64,000 nt of DNA from Sphingomonas sp. JC676 (GCF_014489075.1 NZ_JACTGR010000002.1:62001-126000); one strand, 5' to 3'. Shown: positions 44,805 through 54,154, counted from the first letter of the stretch. A program made the numbers and translations. The notes: generated by a model not told the origin, from the sequence alone.

Positions 44805-46562
44805 TTAAGCAACGAACGATCCCCGCGCGGCGGAAAGCTTGCCCTGTTCCGCCATCGCTTCGATCCGCCCGGCGCGGGCCTCGGAATCGGTCATCTTGCT
44901 TTTGGTTCTGGCGTGCCGAGCCTTGAGATAGGCGGCGATGAGACGGCGCTCGTCGGCATTCGTCCAGCCCGACGGATCGGGTGGGCTGTCGCCGAACAGC
45001 GCCTGCAGGCCCAGCTTGAGCGTACCCGGCACATGGCCGGGCCGATTGGTATGCTCGTCGAGCAGCTGCGCGATGCCGAGTTCCGAGCTGATCCAGGCAT
45101 GGAGCGGCCGGCCAAGCACAGGCGCGTCGATGAAGCGTTTGATCCGCCCCGCCGCGAAATCGAACTCGGCGAGCCGTACCGCGTCGTGCTGGCCCGCGCG
45201 CCAGAAGCGATAGGCCCATTTGACGTCGCGAAGCTGTTGCTTCCCGGCCGCGCTATCGAGCAGCGCACCGTTCAGCGTCAGTCGCCCGGTCGTCGCGCCA
45301 GGAGCCGCCAGTCTTACCTCCAGCCCGAAGCGGCCGAAACACTCGGCATAGGCGTCCGGATCGGCACGCTTCAGATGATCGAGCATCGCCGGCAATTCGC
45401 CTTCCTCGTCATTCTTCCCCGCAGTCCATTGGAGGATGCCGAACGACATGAAGCACGCGTCCCAGCTGTTGACCGCGTCGAGCAGGCCTTCGTTGACGCT
45501 CACCGCCTTCATGATGCGCAGCACCGAGGGCGACGCCGTTGGCTGTTGGGGCCGTGCGGCGAGCCAAGACTCGATCGAAGTCGTGCCGCTGGTGACGAAA
45601 CCCAGCTTGAAGGTCTTGGCAAATTGCCTGCCCAGCGGCGTGAAAGCCTTGCCGTCGGCCGACACGGTCGCCGGATGCGCTGCGTCGTCCGGAGGCGGCA
45701 GCGAGACGGCAGAGATAACCGGAGCCGGGATTGGCGTCGGCGTCGGCGTCGGAATGGGTGCGGGTGTGGGTGCCTGGAGGACGGTGCCCGGATTATCCTT
45801 GGCGATCACCGCCCAAGTCTTGGGGCCGATGATCCCGTCGGGCACCAGGTCCGCCTTCCGCTGGAAGGCGCGCACCGCGGCCTCGGTGTTCGGGCCGAAG
45901 ATCGCGTCCTGCTCCACGTTGAGCAGACCCTGGATCTGCTCGACCAGGCTCCCGCGCGAACCACGCCGCAGCGTCGAGCGATTGTCGTCATCCTTGGCGG
46001 GGATCGGCGGCGGCGGGGTCTTGCCCGCGAGCAGATCGGACACATCGCGCCGGAACAGCGCCATGTCGAAGGTCGGGTCCGGCTTGCGGCCGGCGGGCAG
46101 CGCATATTCCTTGTGCCCGCAGCACATGCTCGCGCCCGCGCCGATGCGCTTGAGGATCGCCGCCACGCCGCGCCGATAGGCGTCCATCTGGACATCCGGC
46201 CACGGATCGCGGCCGCTATTCTCCGCCTCGATGCCGATGAAGCTGGAATTGCCGGTGGTGATCCCTTCCCAATTTCCCGCGCCGGCATGGTTCGCGCGAC
46301 CCGCCGCGACCACATAGAAGGTCCCGTCGCGCCCCAGCCCGAGCTGGGCCAGCGGTCCCGCCAGGTCCGAGCGGCCCCGAATCAGCAGGTCGAGCGTCGG
46401 CATGTTCTTGTCGAAGTGGCCGGGCGTGGCGGTGTGATGGCACATCACCCCGCGCACCCTGCCCATCTCGGCGCGGCCACGGCTGCGCCAATTCTCGGTC
46501 TCGGCGACCTTCAGGCCGGCGGCTTCGAGCACTTCGGGAAGCCAGGTGAGCGAAAAAACCAT
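44805..46562 (-). CDS. Endolysin-like N-acetylmuramoyl-L-alanine amidase with peptidoglycan-binding domain
   Basis: A 585-residue multidomain protein without a signal peptide. Residues 35-180 are an Amidase_2 domain with candidate zinc ligands His42/43 and His150 (CHHTATPG, CGHKEY). Residues 195-255 are a PG_binding_1 domain (LVEQIQGLLNVEQDAIFGPNTEAAVRAFQ). A Pro-Thr linker covers about 262-285. The C-terminal part (about 345-500) has a lysozyme-like look, with Glu358 and SWDACFMSFGILQWT. It lies 11 bases after a membrane-protein gene. Lack of an export signal with this domain set resembles phage endolysins; a domesticated lysis or remodelling enzyme is possible. GGGAGGG precedes the ATG at 46562. 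Confidence 0.82.
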   Translation of the reverse strand: MVFSLTWLPEVLEAAGLKVAETENWRSRGRAEMGRVRGVMCHHTATPGHFDKNMPTLDLLIRGRSDLAGPLAQLGLGRDGTFYVVAAGRANHAGAGNWEGITTGNSSFIGIEAENSGRDPWPDVQMDAYRRGVAAILKRIGAGASMCCGHKEYALPAGRKPDPTFDMALFRRDVSDLLAGKTPPPPIPAKDDDNRSTLRRGSRGSLVEQIQGLLNVEQDAIFGPNTEAAVRAFQRKADLVPDGIIGPKTWAVIAKDNPGTVLQAPTPAPIPTPTPTPIPAPVISAVSLPPPDDAAHPATVSADGKAFTPLGRQFAKTFKLGFVTSGTTSIESWLAARPQQPTASPSVLRIMKAVSVNEGLLDAVNSWDACFMSFGILQWTAGKNDEEGELPAMLDHLKRADPDAYAECFGRFGLEVRLAAPGATTGRLTLNGALLDSAAGKQQLRDVKWAYRFWRAGQHDAVRLAEFDFAAGRIKRFIDAPVLGRPLHAWISSELGIAQLLDEHTNRPGHVPGTLKLGLQALFGDSPPDPSGWTNADERRLIAAYLKARHARTKSKMTDSEARAGRIEAMAEQGKLSAARGSFVA

Positions 46563-46573
46563 CTTACCCTCCC

Positions 46574-47596
46574 TCAAGCCGCGTCTTTGGCGACGCCACC
46601 GGACGCGGCCGGCAGATCGCTGTCCTGGACGACCTGGTCGTCGGGCAGATCGACATCGCAGGCGCAGGAATCGGTTGCGGCTTCCTCGGGCAGCGGATCG
46701 GCTTCAGGCTCCGTCGCTCCGACATGTTCACCTTCGCCGGCGACTTCCGCCGCTGGCGCCGGCGCCGGCTCGGCGACGGTCGGGCGCATTGGCGGCGGAT
46801 CGGTCGATACCGTCGCCTTTTCGAGGATATCCGGCACGAAGCGTTCGGTGAATCCCGCGACAAAGCCGGCGATCAGCACGTTGATCCACAGCAGCTCCGG
46901 CCCGAAATGCGCGCTGCCGATGGTGAGCGTGACCAGTCCCGACAGGATCAGGCCGATGAGCACTACGCCCGAGATCGTCCCGATCAGCATGCGCAGCACC
47001 GCGTCGATGACGTTCGACCAGCGCTGGAGATCGGGAAGCACGGTCCGGCTGCGGATCGCGAGCGCGATCGAGAAGAAGCCGCCCGCCGTTCCCGCCGCCG
47101 CCGCCCGCCAGAGCGCGAGGCTCGTGCCCTGATAATTGCCGAGGAGCGTGGCGATCGCCACGAAGAGCAGCACCGCGAGCCCGGTCGCAAGCGCCGTCGC
47201 CAGATACTCCACCCGGCCGGTACCGATGCGCTCGTTCAAGATGTCTTGCTTGATGTCCGTCAGCAGCTGTTGTGCAGTATCCGCATCGCCTTCGAGCGCA
47301 ACGATCAGCGCATCGCCAACGCGACGATCATAGCGTTCGGCCCGGGCGTTCTGCGGACTGCCCGCCAGGCTGGACCGCCAGCCTTCGACGAGCCCGTTGA
47401 TCTGGCCGCGAAGCGGATTGAGCCGCGCCAGATCGGCGCGTTGCGCATTGGCGGCGGCATCTTCATCGGCAAAATGCACCATTACCCCACGGGCGGTGCG
47501 ATAGACGCCATAAACGGGCGGCTTGCGGGCATAGAGATCGGTGATGGCGACCCCCATGGCATCCTTGCCCGGCAGAGACAGGTCGGCGACGTTCAT
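46574..47596 (-). CDS. Membrane protein paired with the amidase
   Basis: A 340-residue protein. Residues 1-145 are soluble (a VYGVYRTARGVMVHFADEDAAANAQR segment and a charged helical region). About four membrane helices lie near 152-172, 182-200, 215-240 and 250-268. The last 70 residues are acidic and Pro/Ala-rich with a CACD motif. It precedes the amidase gene by 11 bases, so the two form an operon. No family is recognised. It could anchor or export the signal-less amidase, but that is inference from gene order. Confidence 0.7.
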   Translation of the reverse strand: MNVADLSLPGKDAMGVAITDLYARKPPVYGVYRTARGVMVHFADEDAAANAQRADLARLNPLRGQINGLVEGWRSSLAGSPQNARAERYDRRVGDALIVALEGDADTAQQLLTDIKQDILNERIGTGRVEYLATALATGLAVLLFVAIATLLGNYQGTSLALWRAAAAGTAGGFFSIALAIRSRTVLPDLQRWSNVIDAVLRMLIGTISGVVLIGLILSGLVTLTIGSAHFGPELLWINVLIAGFVAGFTERFVPDILEKATVSTDPPPMRPTVAEPAPAPAAEVAGEGEHVGATEPEADPLPEEAATDSCACDVDLPDDQVVQDSDLPAASGGVAKDAA

Positions 47597-47792
47597 GCTG
47601 GTCCCCCTTGTTGGTGGCCAATTTCCTCGAACGCGAAACGGACAGCGCGCACGCCAAGCGGCGAGCCCCGATCCTATGCTGTGGCGACCTGTCTTCGCGG
47701 TGGCGCATGCGACCGCGGACATGGGCAAGAAGATGCCCTAGATTGTCGGGGAGTCAAGCAAGCCGGCGGCGCGCACGCCACCGTTAATGCCG

Positions 47793-48026
47793 TTATTTGC
47801 GGTGGTTGCCCCGCCAATAGAGCAGCCCGGCGACGATCGCCGCCGAACCGATGCCCACTGCCGCGCCGATGCCGAGCTGCGTGCGCGTCGGCTGCAAGCG
47901 CCGCTTGCGGGCGGCGGCCAGTTCCTTGACCACGGCCACCGTCTCGTTGTCGGTGCCGTCGTGCGGCGCCTCCTCGATCGGGTAGGGCGATTGGGCTTCT
48001 TCGGGGAGGGGCGGCTTCTTGCTCAT
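47793..48026 (-). CDS. Small single-span membrane protein
   Basis: A 77-residue protein. The first 50 residues are polar (SKKPPLPEEAQSPYPIEEAP), and the last 25 form one membrane helix (LGIGAAVGIGSAAIVAGLLYW) with a basic tail. GAAGGAA precedes the ATG. Proteins of this pattern recur in sphingomonads. It is divergent from the aminotransferase gene, with a perfect inverted repeat between them. Function unknown. Confidence 0.65.
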   Translation of the reverse strand: MSKKPPLPEEAQSPYPIEEAPHDGTDNETVAVVKELAAARKRRLQPTRTQLGIGAAVGIGSAAIVAGLLYWRGNHRK

Positions 48027-48043
48027 GGTGTTCCTTCTCGTAC

Positions 48044-48063
48044 GCCGAACCTGAACGTTCGGC
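48044..48063. promoter_or_regulatory. Perfect inverted repeat in a divergent intergenic region
   Basis: GCCGAAC (48044-48050) and GTTCGGC (48057-48063) are perfect inverted arms around CTGAAC. It lies 18 bases upstream of the small membrane-protein gene and about 60 upstream of the aminotransferase gene. Operator or leader hairpin are both possible. It does not fit the direct-repeat LexA box of alphaproteobacteria. Confidence 0.4.
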
Positions 48064-48123
48064 TAATGCGGCGGTTTCGTGCGGACTTGCAAGCCGCCAC
48101 GCGCACGGGGCACAAGGCCGCGC

Positions 48124-49284
48124 ATGAACCCGCTTTATGCCGGGATGGGCACCACCATCTTCGAAGCCATGTCGGCCCGCGCCCGCGCGACCGGCGCGAT
48201 AAACCTGGGCCAGGGCTTCGCCGACGGGCGCGGCCCCGAGGCCGTGCTCGAAGCCGCGGCGCGCGCGCTGATCGAGAAATCGAACCAGTATCCGCCGATG
48301 ATCGGCCTGCCCGAGCTGCGCCAGGCCGTCGCCGATCACTATGCCCGGCACCAGGGCCTGAATCTCGCCGCCGAGGAGGTGATCGTCACCTCGGGCGCCA
48401 CAGAAGCACTGGCCGCTTCGCTGTTCGCGCTGATCGAGCCGGGTGACGAAGTGATCTGCTTCCAGCCGCTCTACGATGCTTATGTGCCGCTGATCCGCCA
48501 GGCGGGCGGCATCCCCCGCTTCGTGCGCCTCCAACCGCCCGAGTGGAAGATCGACAAGGCGGCGCTGGAAGCGGAGGTCACCCCCCGCACTAAGCTGCTG
48601 CTGCTCAACAATCCGCTCAATCCCGCCGCAACGATGTGCAGCGCCGAGGCACTCTCGGCGATCGCCGATTTCTGCGTTGCGCACGATCTGATCGCCGTCT
48701 GCGACGAAGTCTGGGAACACGTCACCTTCGATGGCGCGCGTCACCTCCCGCTGATCGGCTTTCCCGGCATGCGCGAGCGCACGGTAAAGATCGGCTCCGC
48801 CGGCAAGATCTTCGCGCTGACCGGCTTCAAGGTCGGCTGGATGTGCGCGGCGCCGCATATCGCTCGCGTCCTCGCCAAGGCGCACCAGTTCCTCACCTTC
48901 ACCACCCCGCCCAATCTGCAATGGGCAGTCACCGAGGGTCTCGCGACGCAGGACTTCTGGGTGCAGGAGGCGCGGCATCGCTTCCAGCAGGGTCGCGACC
49001 GGTTGAAGGCCGGGCTGGAGGGTGCGGGCTTCGTCACTTTGCCGAGCGCGGCAACCTATTTTCTCTCGGTCGATCTCGCCGCATCGGGCATCGAACTGGG
49101 CGATGTCGCCTTTTGCGACCGCCTGATCGACGAGGCCGGCGTCGCAGCAATTCCCGTCTCGGCCTTTTATGCCGAAGACCCGGTGATCAATGTCGTGCGC
49201 TTCTGCTTCGTGAAGGAAGACGCCACGCTGGACGCCGCGATCGAGCGGATCGCCGGCGCGCGCGCCGCGCTGGGTAAGCGATAG
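48124..49284 (+). CDS. Class I/II PLP aminotransferase (methionine/kynurenine aminotransferase-like)
   Basis: A 386-residue aminotransferase. The PLP lysine is Lys228 in IGSAGKIFALTGFKVGW. Residues AINLGQGFADGRGPEAV and VTSGATEALAASLF are those of the kynurenine/glutamine transaminase and methionine aminotransferase (YbdL) group. The ATG at 48124 is used. The enzyme could perform the last step of methionine salvage (keto-methylthiobutyrate to methionine); the mtn operon ends about 1 kb away on the other strand. That link is inference. Confidence 0.88.
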   Translation: MNPLYAGMGTTIFEAMSARARATGAINLGQGFADGRGPEAVLEAAARALIEKSNQYPPMIGLPELRQAVADHYARHQGLNLAAEEVIVTSGATEALAASLFALIEPGDEVICFQPLYDAYVPLIRQAGGIPRFVRLQPPEWKIDKAALEAEVTPRTKLLLLNNPLNPAATMCSAEALSAIADFCVAHDLIAVCDEVWEHVTFDGARHLPLIGFPGMRERTVKIGSAGKIFALTGFKVGWMCAAPHIARVLAKAHQFLTFTTPPNLQWAVTEGLATQDFWVQEARHRFQQGRDRLKAGLEGAGFVTLPSAATYFLSVDLAASGIELGDVAFCDRLIDEAGVAAIPVSAFYAEDPVINVVRFCFVKEDATLDAAIERIAGARAALGKR

Positions 49285-49518
49285 ATCCGGGAACTGCTCC
49301 ATCGGCCAGGGTGGAGCATTCGAAATCCTACATTGCAACACCGGCGGAACAAGCGACCCCCGCGGTGCGCTACTGTTCCGTCAAGGACGATGCCACGCTC
49401 GGCCTGAGCGATTGCGCGCATAATCAAGGCAGGCAAATGCGTTTGGTCGATAGTTTGGCTCGTCTGGTCGACGTCTAAGCAACCCCCGCTCGACGCGGCA
49501 CGTTCGCCGGACCGCGGG

Positions 49519-49532
49519 GCAACTGGAGTTGC
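49519..49532 (+). promoter_or_regulatory. Palindrome over the ribosome site of the Ala-rich protein gene
   Basis: GCAACTGGAGTTGC is a perfect 14-base palindrome that contains the GGAG ribosome site and ends four bases before the ATG at 49537. Folding of the messenger would hide the site, so translation of the downstream gene may be weak or controlled by structure. Confidence 0.35.
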
Positions 49533-49536
49533 AAAC

Positions 49537-50229
49537 ATGCAGTATTTTAGTTTCCTGATGCGTGGTGTCGGTATTTCCGCACTGCTCGTCGCTACGCCGG
49601 CGCTGGCACAGAGCCGCATCGACCGCGCGCGCACCGCTGTAACCGAAGCCACCGCCAAGGTGGACGCTGCACAGAAGGTCGGCGCCGATACCTATGCCTC
49701 CGAGCCGATGGCACGGGCGCAGGAAGCCCTGCGCACCGCGCAGGACCAGCTCGCGCGCGATCACCGTGATTCGGCGATCAACGAGGCGCATCGCGCATCG
49801 GCGCTTGCCGATCAGGCGCTCGCCCAGGCCGAGCAGAACAAGACCGCCCAGGCATCCGCCGAGCGCGATGCCCGAGTGAACGCCGAGGCGTCGGCCAATG
49901 CCGCTGCCGCGGCTGCGGACGCCGAGCGCAATCAGCGCGCCGCGGCCGAGAATGCCGCTGCTACGGCGCAGGACAGTGCAGCGGCCGCGAATGCCCGTGC
50001 AAGCGAAGCGCAGCAGGCGGCGGCAAGTGCCGCGGCCGAAGCCGCGGCCGCCAAGACGGCAGCTGCAACGCCGCCGACCACGACCGTGACGGTGGATCGC
50101 ACGACGACGAGCACGCCCGCGCGCTCCTATTCGGTGAAGAAGAAGACCACGGTGCGCAAGGCCGTGCCCGCCAAGCCGGCGAGCAGCACGACCACCACGA
50201 CGACCACGGTCAAGACCGAACCGCGGTAA
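49537..50229 (+). CDS. Ala-rich periplasmic coiled-coil protein (DUF4398-like)
   Basis: A 230-residue protein. A signal peptide ends PALAQS at about residue 26. Residues 30-180 are an Ala/Glu/Gln-rich coiled coil, with the first part (SRIDRARTAVTEATAKVDAAQKVGADTYASEPMARAQEALRTAQDQLARD) matching DUF4398-type sequence. The tail is Thr/Lys-rich and basic (SVKKKTTVRKAVPAKP, then a poly-Thr run). It probably sits in the periplasm and may contact the peptidoglycan or outer membrane. It converges on mtnA with four bases between the stop codons. Confidence 0.75.
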   Translation: MQYFSFLMRGVGISALLVATPALAQSRIDRARTAVTEATAKVDAAQKVGADTYASEPMARAQEALRTAQDQLARDHRDSAINEAHRASALADQALAQAEQNKTAQASAERDARVNAEASANAAAAAADAERNQRAAAENAAATAQDSAAAANARASEAQQAAASAAAEAAAAKTAAATPPTTTVTVDRTTTSTPARSYSVKKKTTVRKAVPAKPASSTTTTTTTVKTEPR

Positions 50230-50232
50230 CGG

Positions 50233-51276
50233 TCAGATCCGGTCGAGTACCCCGCGCTCGGTGATGTAACCCGTCACCAGCCGCGCGGGCGTGACGTCGA
50301 ACGCCGGATTTGCGGCGGGGGAATCGGTGACCTTCACGGTCGCGATTCCCCCCTCGCCCGGCCCCGTGAACATCGTCAGTTCCTCAGGCGCACGCTCCTC
50401 GATCGGAATGTCCGCGCCGCTGGCTGTGTTGGGATCGAAGGTCGTGTAAGGCAATGCGACATAGAAGGGCACGTCGTTGTCCTTCGCGGCGAGCGCCTTC
50501 AGATAGGTGCCGATCTTGTTGCAGACGTCGCCGTTGGCGGTGACTCGATCGGTGCCCACGACGACGGCATCCACCTGCCCCTTCATCATCAGCAGCCCGC
50601 CGGCATTGTCGGCGATCACCGTGTGCGGCACGCCATGGTTGCGCAGCTCGAACGCGGTGAGCAAAGCGCCCTGGTTGCGCGGACGCGTCTCGTCGACCCA
50701 GACATGGATCGGGATACCGGCGTCGTGCGCGAGATAGATCGGCGCGGTGGCGGTGCCGTAATCCACCGTCGCCAGCCAGCCGGCGTTGCAATGCGTCAGG
50801 ATGTTGAGCGGGCGTTCGGGGTTCTTCGCATGCAGCGCCTTGAACAGCTCAAGCCCGTGCTCGCCGATCGCGCGGCACAGCTCTGCATCCTCGTCGCAGA
50901 TCGCATCGGCCTTGACGAAAGCCGCCTCGGCGCGCTCGGCCTCGGGCAGATCCTGCACGGCGGCGCGGACTGCATCGAGCGCCCAGCGCAGGTTGATCGC
51001 GGTCGGCCGCGTCTCGAGGAGCTTGGCATAGGCAGCGTCCAGCGCCGCATCGCTCGGATCGACAGCCAGCGCCATTGCCAGGCCATAAGCCGCCGTCGCC
51101 CCGATCATCGGTGCGCCGCGCGTCCACATCTCGCGGATCGCGACCGCGGCCTGATCGACATCGCGCAATTCGACCCACAGCACTTCCCAGGGCAGCTTGC
51201 GCTGATCGAGGATGCGGATCCCCGCGCCGTCGTCGGTACGAGTGATCGAGCGGCGATGCACGCCTTCGAGGATCAT
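50233..51276 (-). CDS. mtnA: S-methyl-5-thioribose-1-phosphate isomerase
   Basis: A 347-residue enzyme that converts methylthioribose-1-phosphate to methylthioribulose-1-phosphate in methionine salvage. The catalytic Cys163 is in [10 protein letters not shown] and Asp243 in [28 protein letters not shown] near residues 51-65 is the substrate-phosphate loop. The ATG at 51276 overlaps the mtnC stop. It is the last gene of mtnB-mtnD-mtnC-mtnA. Confidence 0.95.
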   Translation of the reverse strand: MILEGVHRRSITRTDDGAGIRILDQRKLPWEVLWVELRDVDQAAVAIREMWTRGAPMIGATAAYGLAMALAVDPSDAALDAAYAKLLETRPTAINLRWALDAVRAAVQDLPEAERAEAAFVKADAICDEDAELCRAIGEHGLELFKALHAKNPERPLNILTHCNAGWLATVDYGTATAPIYLAHDAGIPIHVWVDETRPRNQGALLTAFELRNHGVPHTVIADNAGGLLMMKGQVDAVVVGTDRVTANGDVCNKIGTYLKALAAKDNDVPFYVALPYTTFDPNTASGADIPIEERAPEELTMFTGPGEGGIATVKVTDSPAANPAFDVTPARLVTGYITERGVLDRI

Positions 51277-51908
51277 GCGCGTATCTCCGCCAAGCTGTGA
51301 ACATCGCCGGCATTGCCGTCGCGGTCGATCAGCAGCGCCCGCAACCCAGCGTCGCGTGCCGCGTCGACCTCGGCCTGGATGTCCGAGACGAACAGGATGT
51401 CGCCCGCCGCCAAGCCGATGGCGGATGCGATCTTGGCGTAGGACTCGCACTCGCGTTTGGGGCCGGTGGTGGTGTCGAAATAGCCCGAGAGCATCAGCGT
51501 CAGGTCGCCCGCGATCGAATGACCGAAGATTAGCTTCTGCGCGGCGATCGAGCCAGAAGAATAGATATAGACCGGCACGCCGGCGGCGTTCCAGCGGCGC
51601 ATCGCCTCGGGCGTGTCGGGATAGACATGCCCCTTCAGCTCGCCATCGGCATAGCCCTGCGCCCAGATCAGGCCCTGTAGCGTCTTGAGCGGTGTCGCTT
51701 TGCGGTCCTCGTCGATCCACTGGAGCAAAGTCGCCACCGGATTATCGCCGGGGACTTCGGCCAGGATCGGCACGCTTTCTTCAGGATGACTTGCAACGAA
51801 TTCGGCCAAATGCTTGCGAGCATAGGGAAACAACTCGTCGGCAACGAACGAGATGCTGCTCGTCGTCCCCTCGATATCGAGGAGGATCGCCTTTGGATCT
51901 GTCTGCAC
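51273..51908 (-). CDS. mtnC: Acireductone synthase (enolase-phosphatase E1)
   Basis: A 211-residue HAD-family enzyme catalysing enolisation and dephosphorylation of diketo-methylthiopentyl phosphate. The motif [16 protein letters not shown] starts with Asp11, and Glu13 marks the E1 subgroup. [15 protein letters not shown] is HAD motif II. The GTG start at 51908 follows the mtnD stop by one base, so translation is probably coupled. The frame is open upstream inside mtnD but without family sequence. Confidence 0.93.
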   Translation of the reverse strand: MQTDPKAILLDIEGTTSSISFVADELFPYARKHLAEFVASHPEESVPILAEVPGDNPVATLLQWIDEDRKATPLKTLQGLIWAQGYADGELKGHVYPDTPEAMRRWNAAGVPVYIYSSGSIAAQKLIFGHSIAGDLTLMLSGYFDTTTGPKRECESYAKIASAIGLAAGDILFVSDIQAEVDAARDAGLRALLIDRDGNAGDVHSLAEIRA

Positions 51909-51909
51909 G

Positions 51910-52455
51910 TCAGGCCGTGACGGGTTCGTGGCGCGGGAATCGGTCCGCGATCGCGTCGCCGGTAAAATTGGCGATCCAGCCATCGGGATTGGTGAACAAG
52001 CGGATCGCAGTGAAGCGCGGGCTGGGCCCCATGTCGAACCAGTGCCGCGTGCCCGCGGGCACCGAGATCAGGTCGCCTTCGGTACAGAGCACGGCATAGA
52101 TCCTGTCCTCGCCACGCAGCGTGAACAGCCCCTCGCCCTCGACGAAGAAGCGCACTTCGTCCTCCGAATGGCGGTGCTCGGACAGGAACTTGGTCCGGAG
52201 CGCACCCTTCTCAGGATGATCGGGGACCATGCGGATCACGTCGACCGAAAGATAGCCATTCTCGGCCTTCAGCCGATCAACCTCCGGCGCGAAGGCCTCC
52301 AGCACGGCCTCCTGATCGGCATCGACAGGGATCGCCCGCGACGGCCATTGCTCGAAGCGCACGCCGAGCGGCTTCAGCGCCTCGGCCACCTCCGCCGGAT
52401 CGCTGGTTTCGGTGAGCTGCGCACCGTCTTCCTCGAAAATTCGCAACTGGGTCAT
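51910..52455 (-). CDS. mtnD: Acireductone dioxygenase
   Basis: A 181-residue cupin that oxidises the acireductone intermediate of methionine salvage. The metal ligands are His94, His96, Glu100 ([15 protein letters not shown]) and His138 (GTRHWFD). The product depends on the bound metal (Fe or Ni), which cannot be told from sequence. The ATG at 52455 overlaps the mtnB stop. Confidence 0.95.
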   Translation of the reverse strand: MTQLRIFEEDGAQLTETSDPAEVAEALKPLGVRFEQWPSRAIPVDADQEAVLEAFAPEVDRLKAENGYLSVDVIRMVPDHPEKGALRTKFLSEHRHSEDEVRFFVEGEGLFTLRGEDRIYAVLCTEGDLISVPAGTRHWFDMGPSPRFTAIRLFTNPDGWIANFTGDAIADRFPRHEPVTA

Positions 52456-53084
52456 TGCTTCCAAGCCCTTCTGAAGCCGAGCTCGGCCAGCTCGGCGGCG
52501 ATCAACCATTCGGTCGCTTCGAGCACACGCTCGGCCTCGTCCAGATCCTTGCCCCAGGCATAGAGCCCGTGACTGCGAATGAGATAGGCAGGCGCGGCGC
52601 CCGGTTCCAGAAGCCAAGGTGTTACCGCTGTATCAATCACCGCCATGTCCTGGCTGTTGTCCACGATCGGCAGCCGTACCTCGGCCTCATGCGTGGCGTT
52701 GCCGGGGAAGGCCTTGAGCATCTCGTGACCACGGAACACCCATTCACTCTGCCCTTCGGCGGCGCGGCTCAGACCCACCGCTTCGGGCGAGTGCCCGTGG
52801 AGCACAGCGTTCACATCCGGAAACAGCCGATAGATCGCAAGGTGCAGCTCGGTCTCCGCCGAAGGCTTGCCGGCGGTCAGCGGCCTGCCCCAATCATCGA
52901 TGCGCATGATGCCGTCGACGGTCAGCCGCCCCTTGTGCCAGCCCGACACGGTCACCGCGAAGCTGCCGTCGTCGAGCCGCGCCGAATAATTGCCGGCGGT
53001 GGCGGGCGCCCAGCCACGCGCATCCAGCCGGCGGCCGGTCTCCACCAGCCTGGCGGCGGCATCGTCGAAAGCCATTGTCGTCAT
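52452..53084 (-). CDS. mtnB: Methylthioribulose-1-phosphate dehydratase
   Basis: A 210-residue class II aldolase-like enzyme. Zinc ligands are His96 and His98 ([10 protein letters not shown]) and His172 (SHGLYAWG). GNYSARL at residues 31-37 and TVSGWHKG near 45-52 are the phosphate-binding loops. The ATG at 53084 has AAAGGG about seven bases upstream; a second ATG three codons later is possible. It is the first gene of the operon; only 43 bases separate it from the next gene upstream, with no room for a riboswitch. Confidence 0.93.
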   Translation of the reverse strand: MTTMAFDDAAARLVETGRRLDARGWAPATAGNYSARLDDGSFAVTVSGWHKGRLTVDGIMRIDDWGRPLTAGKPSAETELHLAIYRLFPDVNAVLHGHSPEAVGLSRAAEGQSEWVFRGHEMLKAFPGNATHEAEVRLPIVDNSQDMAVIDTAVTPWLLEPGAAPAYLIRSHGLYAWGKDLDEAERVLEATEWLIAAELAELGFRRAWKQ

Positions 53085-53127
53085 GTGCCGCCCTTTAGCG
53101 CATCCGGCGGGCGTGCAAGCAGTAGAT

Positions 53128-53895
53128 TTACTTGCGCGCTGGGATCGGCTGCACGATCTCGCGAACCGGTGCGCTCGTCCAGACCGCCGGCTCGAACACC
53201 GCGGGCGGATCGCCGCCCATCGTCAGCACGTCGAACGCGTCGCCGCTCAACGCGCTGGTATCGGCCAGAATCATCGGCGAGGGATAGGGAATCGGTTCCA
53301 GATCGATATCGACCAACGCGGCTTCGGCCGCTGCGGCTGCGCGGCGGCGGCTCGACTTGTTGTCGGCGATCATCGTCGCGGTCTGGGCCGGGAACGCCGG
53401 TACATTCTCGATGCGGTGCGCGACTACCGACACCGCCACGCCGAGATCGGTCATCGAATAGAGCTGCTCGGCGAACGCGCGCGGCATACGGATGCAGCCA
53501 TGCGAGGCGGGATAGCCCGGCAGATGCCCGGCATGCATCGCGATCCCCGACCAGGTGAGCCGCTGCATGAAAGGCATCGGCGCGTTGCTGTAGAGGTTCG
53601 AGCGGTGGAACGGCTTCTTCTGGAGGATGGTGTAGTTGCCGACCGGCGTCGCGCGACCCCGCGCGCCTGTGGAGACGGTGGTCATTCCGATCATCTCGCC
53701 GTCGCGGTACACATAGGCGCGCTGATCGGGCAGGCTGACGGTGATCGAGATCTGGCTCGGAACGGTGCTCGCGCGGATCAGCTGGGGCCGGTCGTACCAG
53801 ACATATTGTCCGGGCCGCAGCCCGTCGCCCGCGATCGCCGGCACGGCGAAGAACATCGTGCAGAGGATCAAGATGGCACCCAGGCCAGCGCGCAT
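53128..53895 (-). CDS. L,D-transpeptidase (YkuD family)
   Basis: A 255-residue exported enzyme. The signal peptide ends AIAGD at about residue 22. The YkuD domain covers about 45-165 with the catalytic motif His121-x2-His...Ser-His132-Gly-Cys134 (MHAGHLPGYPASHGCIRM). The last 80 residues are a less ordered tail with a basic RRRAAAAAEAA helix. It should form or edit 3-3 peptidoglycan cross-links, or attach proteins. The ATG at 53895 begins a clear signal peptide. It is divergent from a second L,D-transpeptidase-type gene. Confidence 0.9.
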   Translation of the reverse strand: MRAGLGAILILCTMFFAVPAIAGDGLRPGQYVWYDRPQLIRASTVPSQISITVSLPDQRAYVYRDGEMIGMTTVSTGARGRATPVGNYTILQKKPFHRSNLYSNAPMPFMQRLTWSGIAMHAGHLPGYPASHGCIRMPRAFAEQLYSMTDLGVAVSVVAHRIENVPAFPAQTATMIADNKSSRRRAAAAAEAALVDIDLEPIPYPSPMILADTSALSGDAFDVLTMGGDPPAVFEPAVWTSAPVREIVQPIPARK

Positions 53896-54154
53896 CGGCG
53901 TGTCTCCAAGGGGCGGGACTCGGATGTCCTCCCCTGGCACAAATGGTTAATCCAGATTCGATCCATTTCCGAATCATGTTGGCGTGCCCCAAGGGCGCTC
54001 GATTTGCGGAAGTGTCCCGCAATGCGCCAAGTCCTCGGCGAACCGGGCATCAGACACGGCGAATGGCCCCGGTCCGAGCCTTTGTTAAACCAATATTACG
54101 GCCCATCTCTGATATAAGTTCTTCGGGGCAAGAGTTTAGCGGGCGTAAAACATA

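Noticed and set aside
48044..48063. LexA box reading of the GCCGAAC/GTTCGGC repeat
   Set aside because: Alphaproteobacterial LexA uses a direct GTTC-N7-GTTC repeat. The spacing and symmetry here differ, and neither neighbour is an SOS gene.
51277..51720. N-terminal extension of mtnA by about 148 codons
   Set aside because: The extension lies inside mtnC and is Arg-rich shadow sequence; the ATG at 51276 gives the normal family length.
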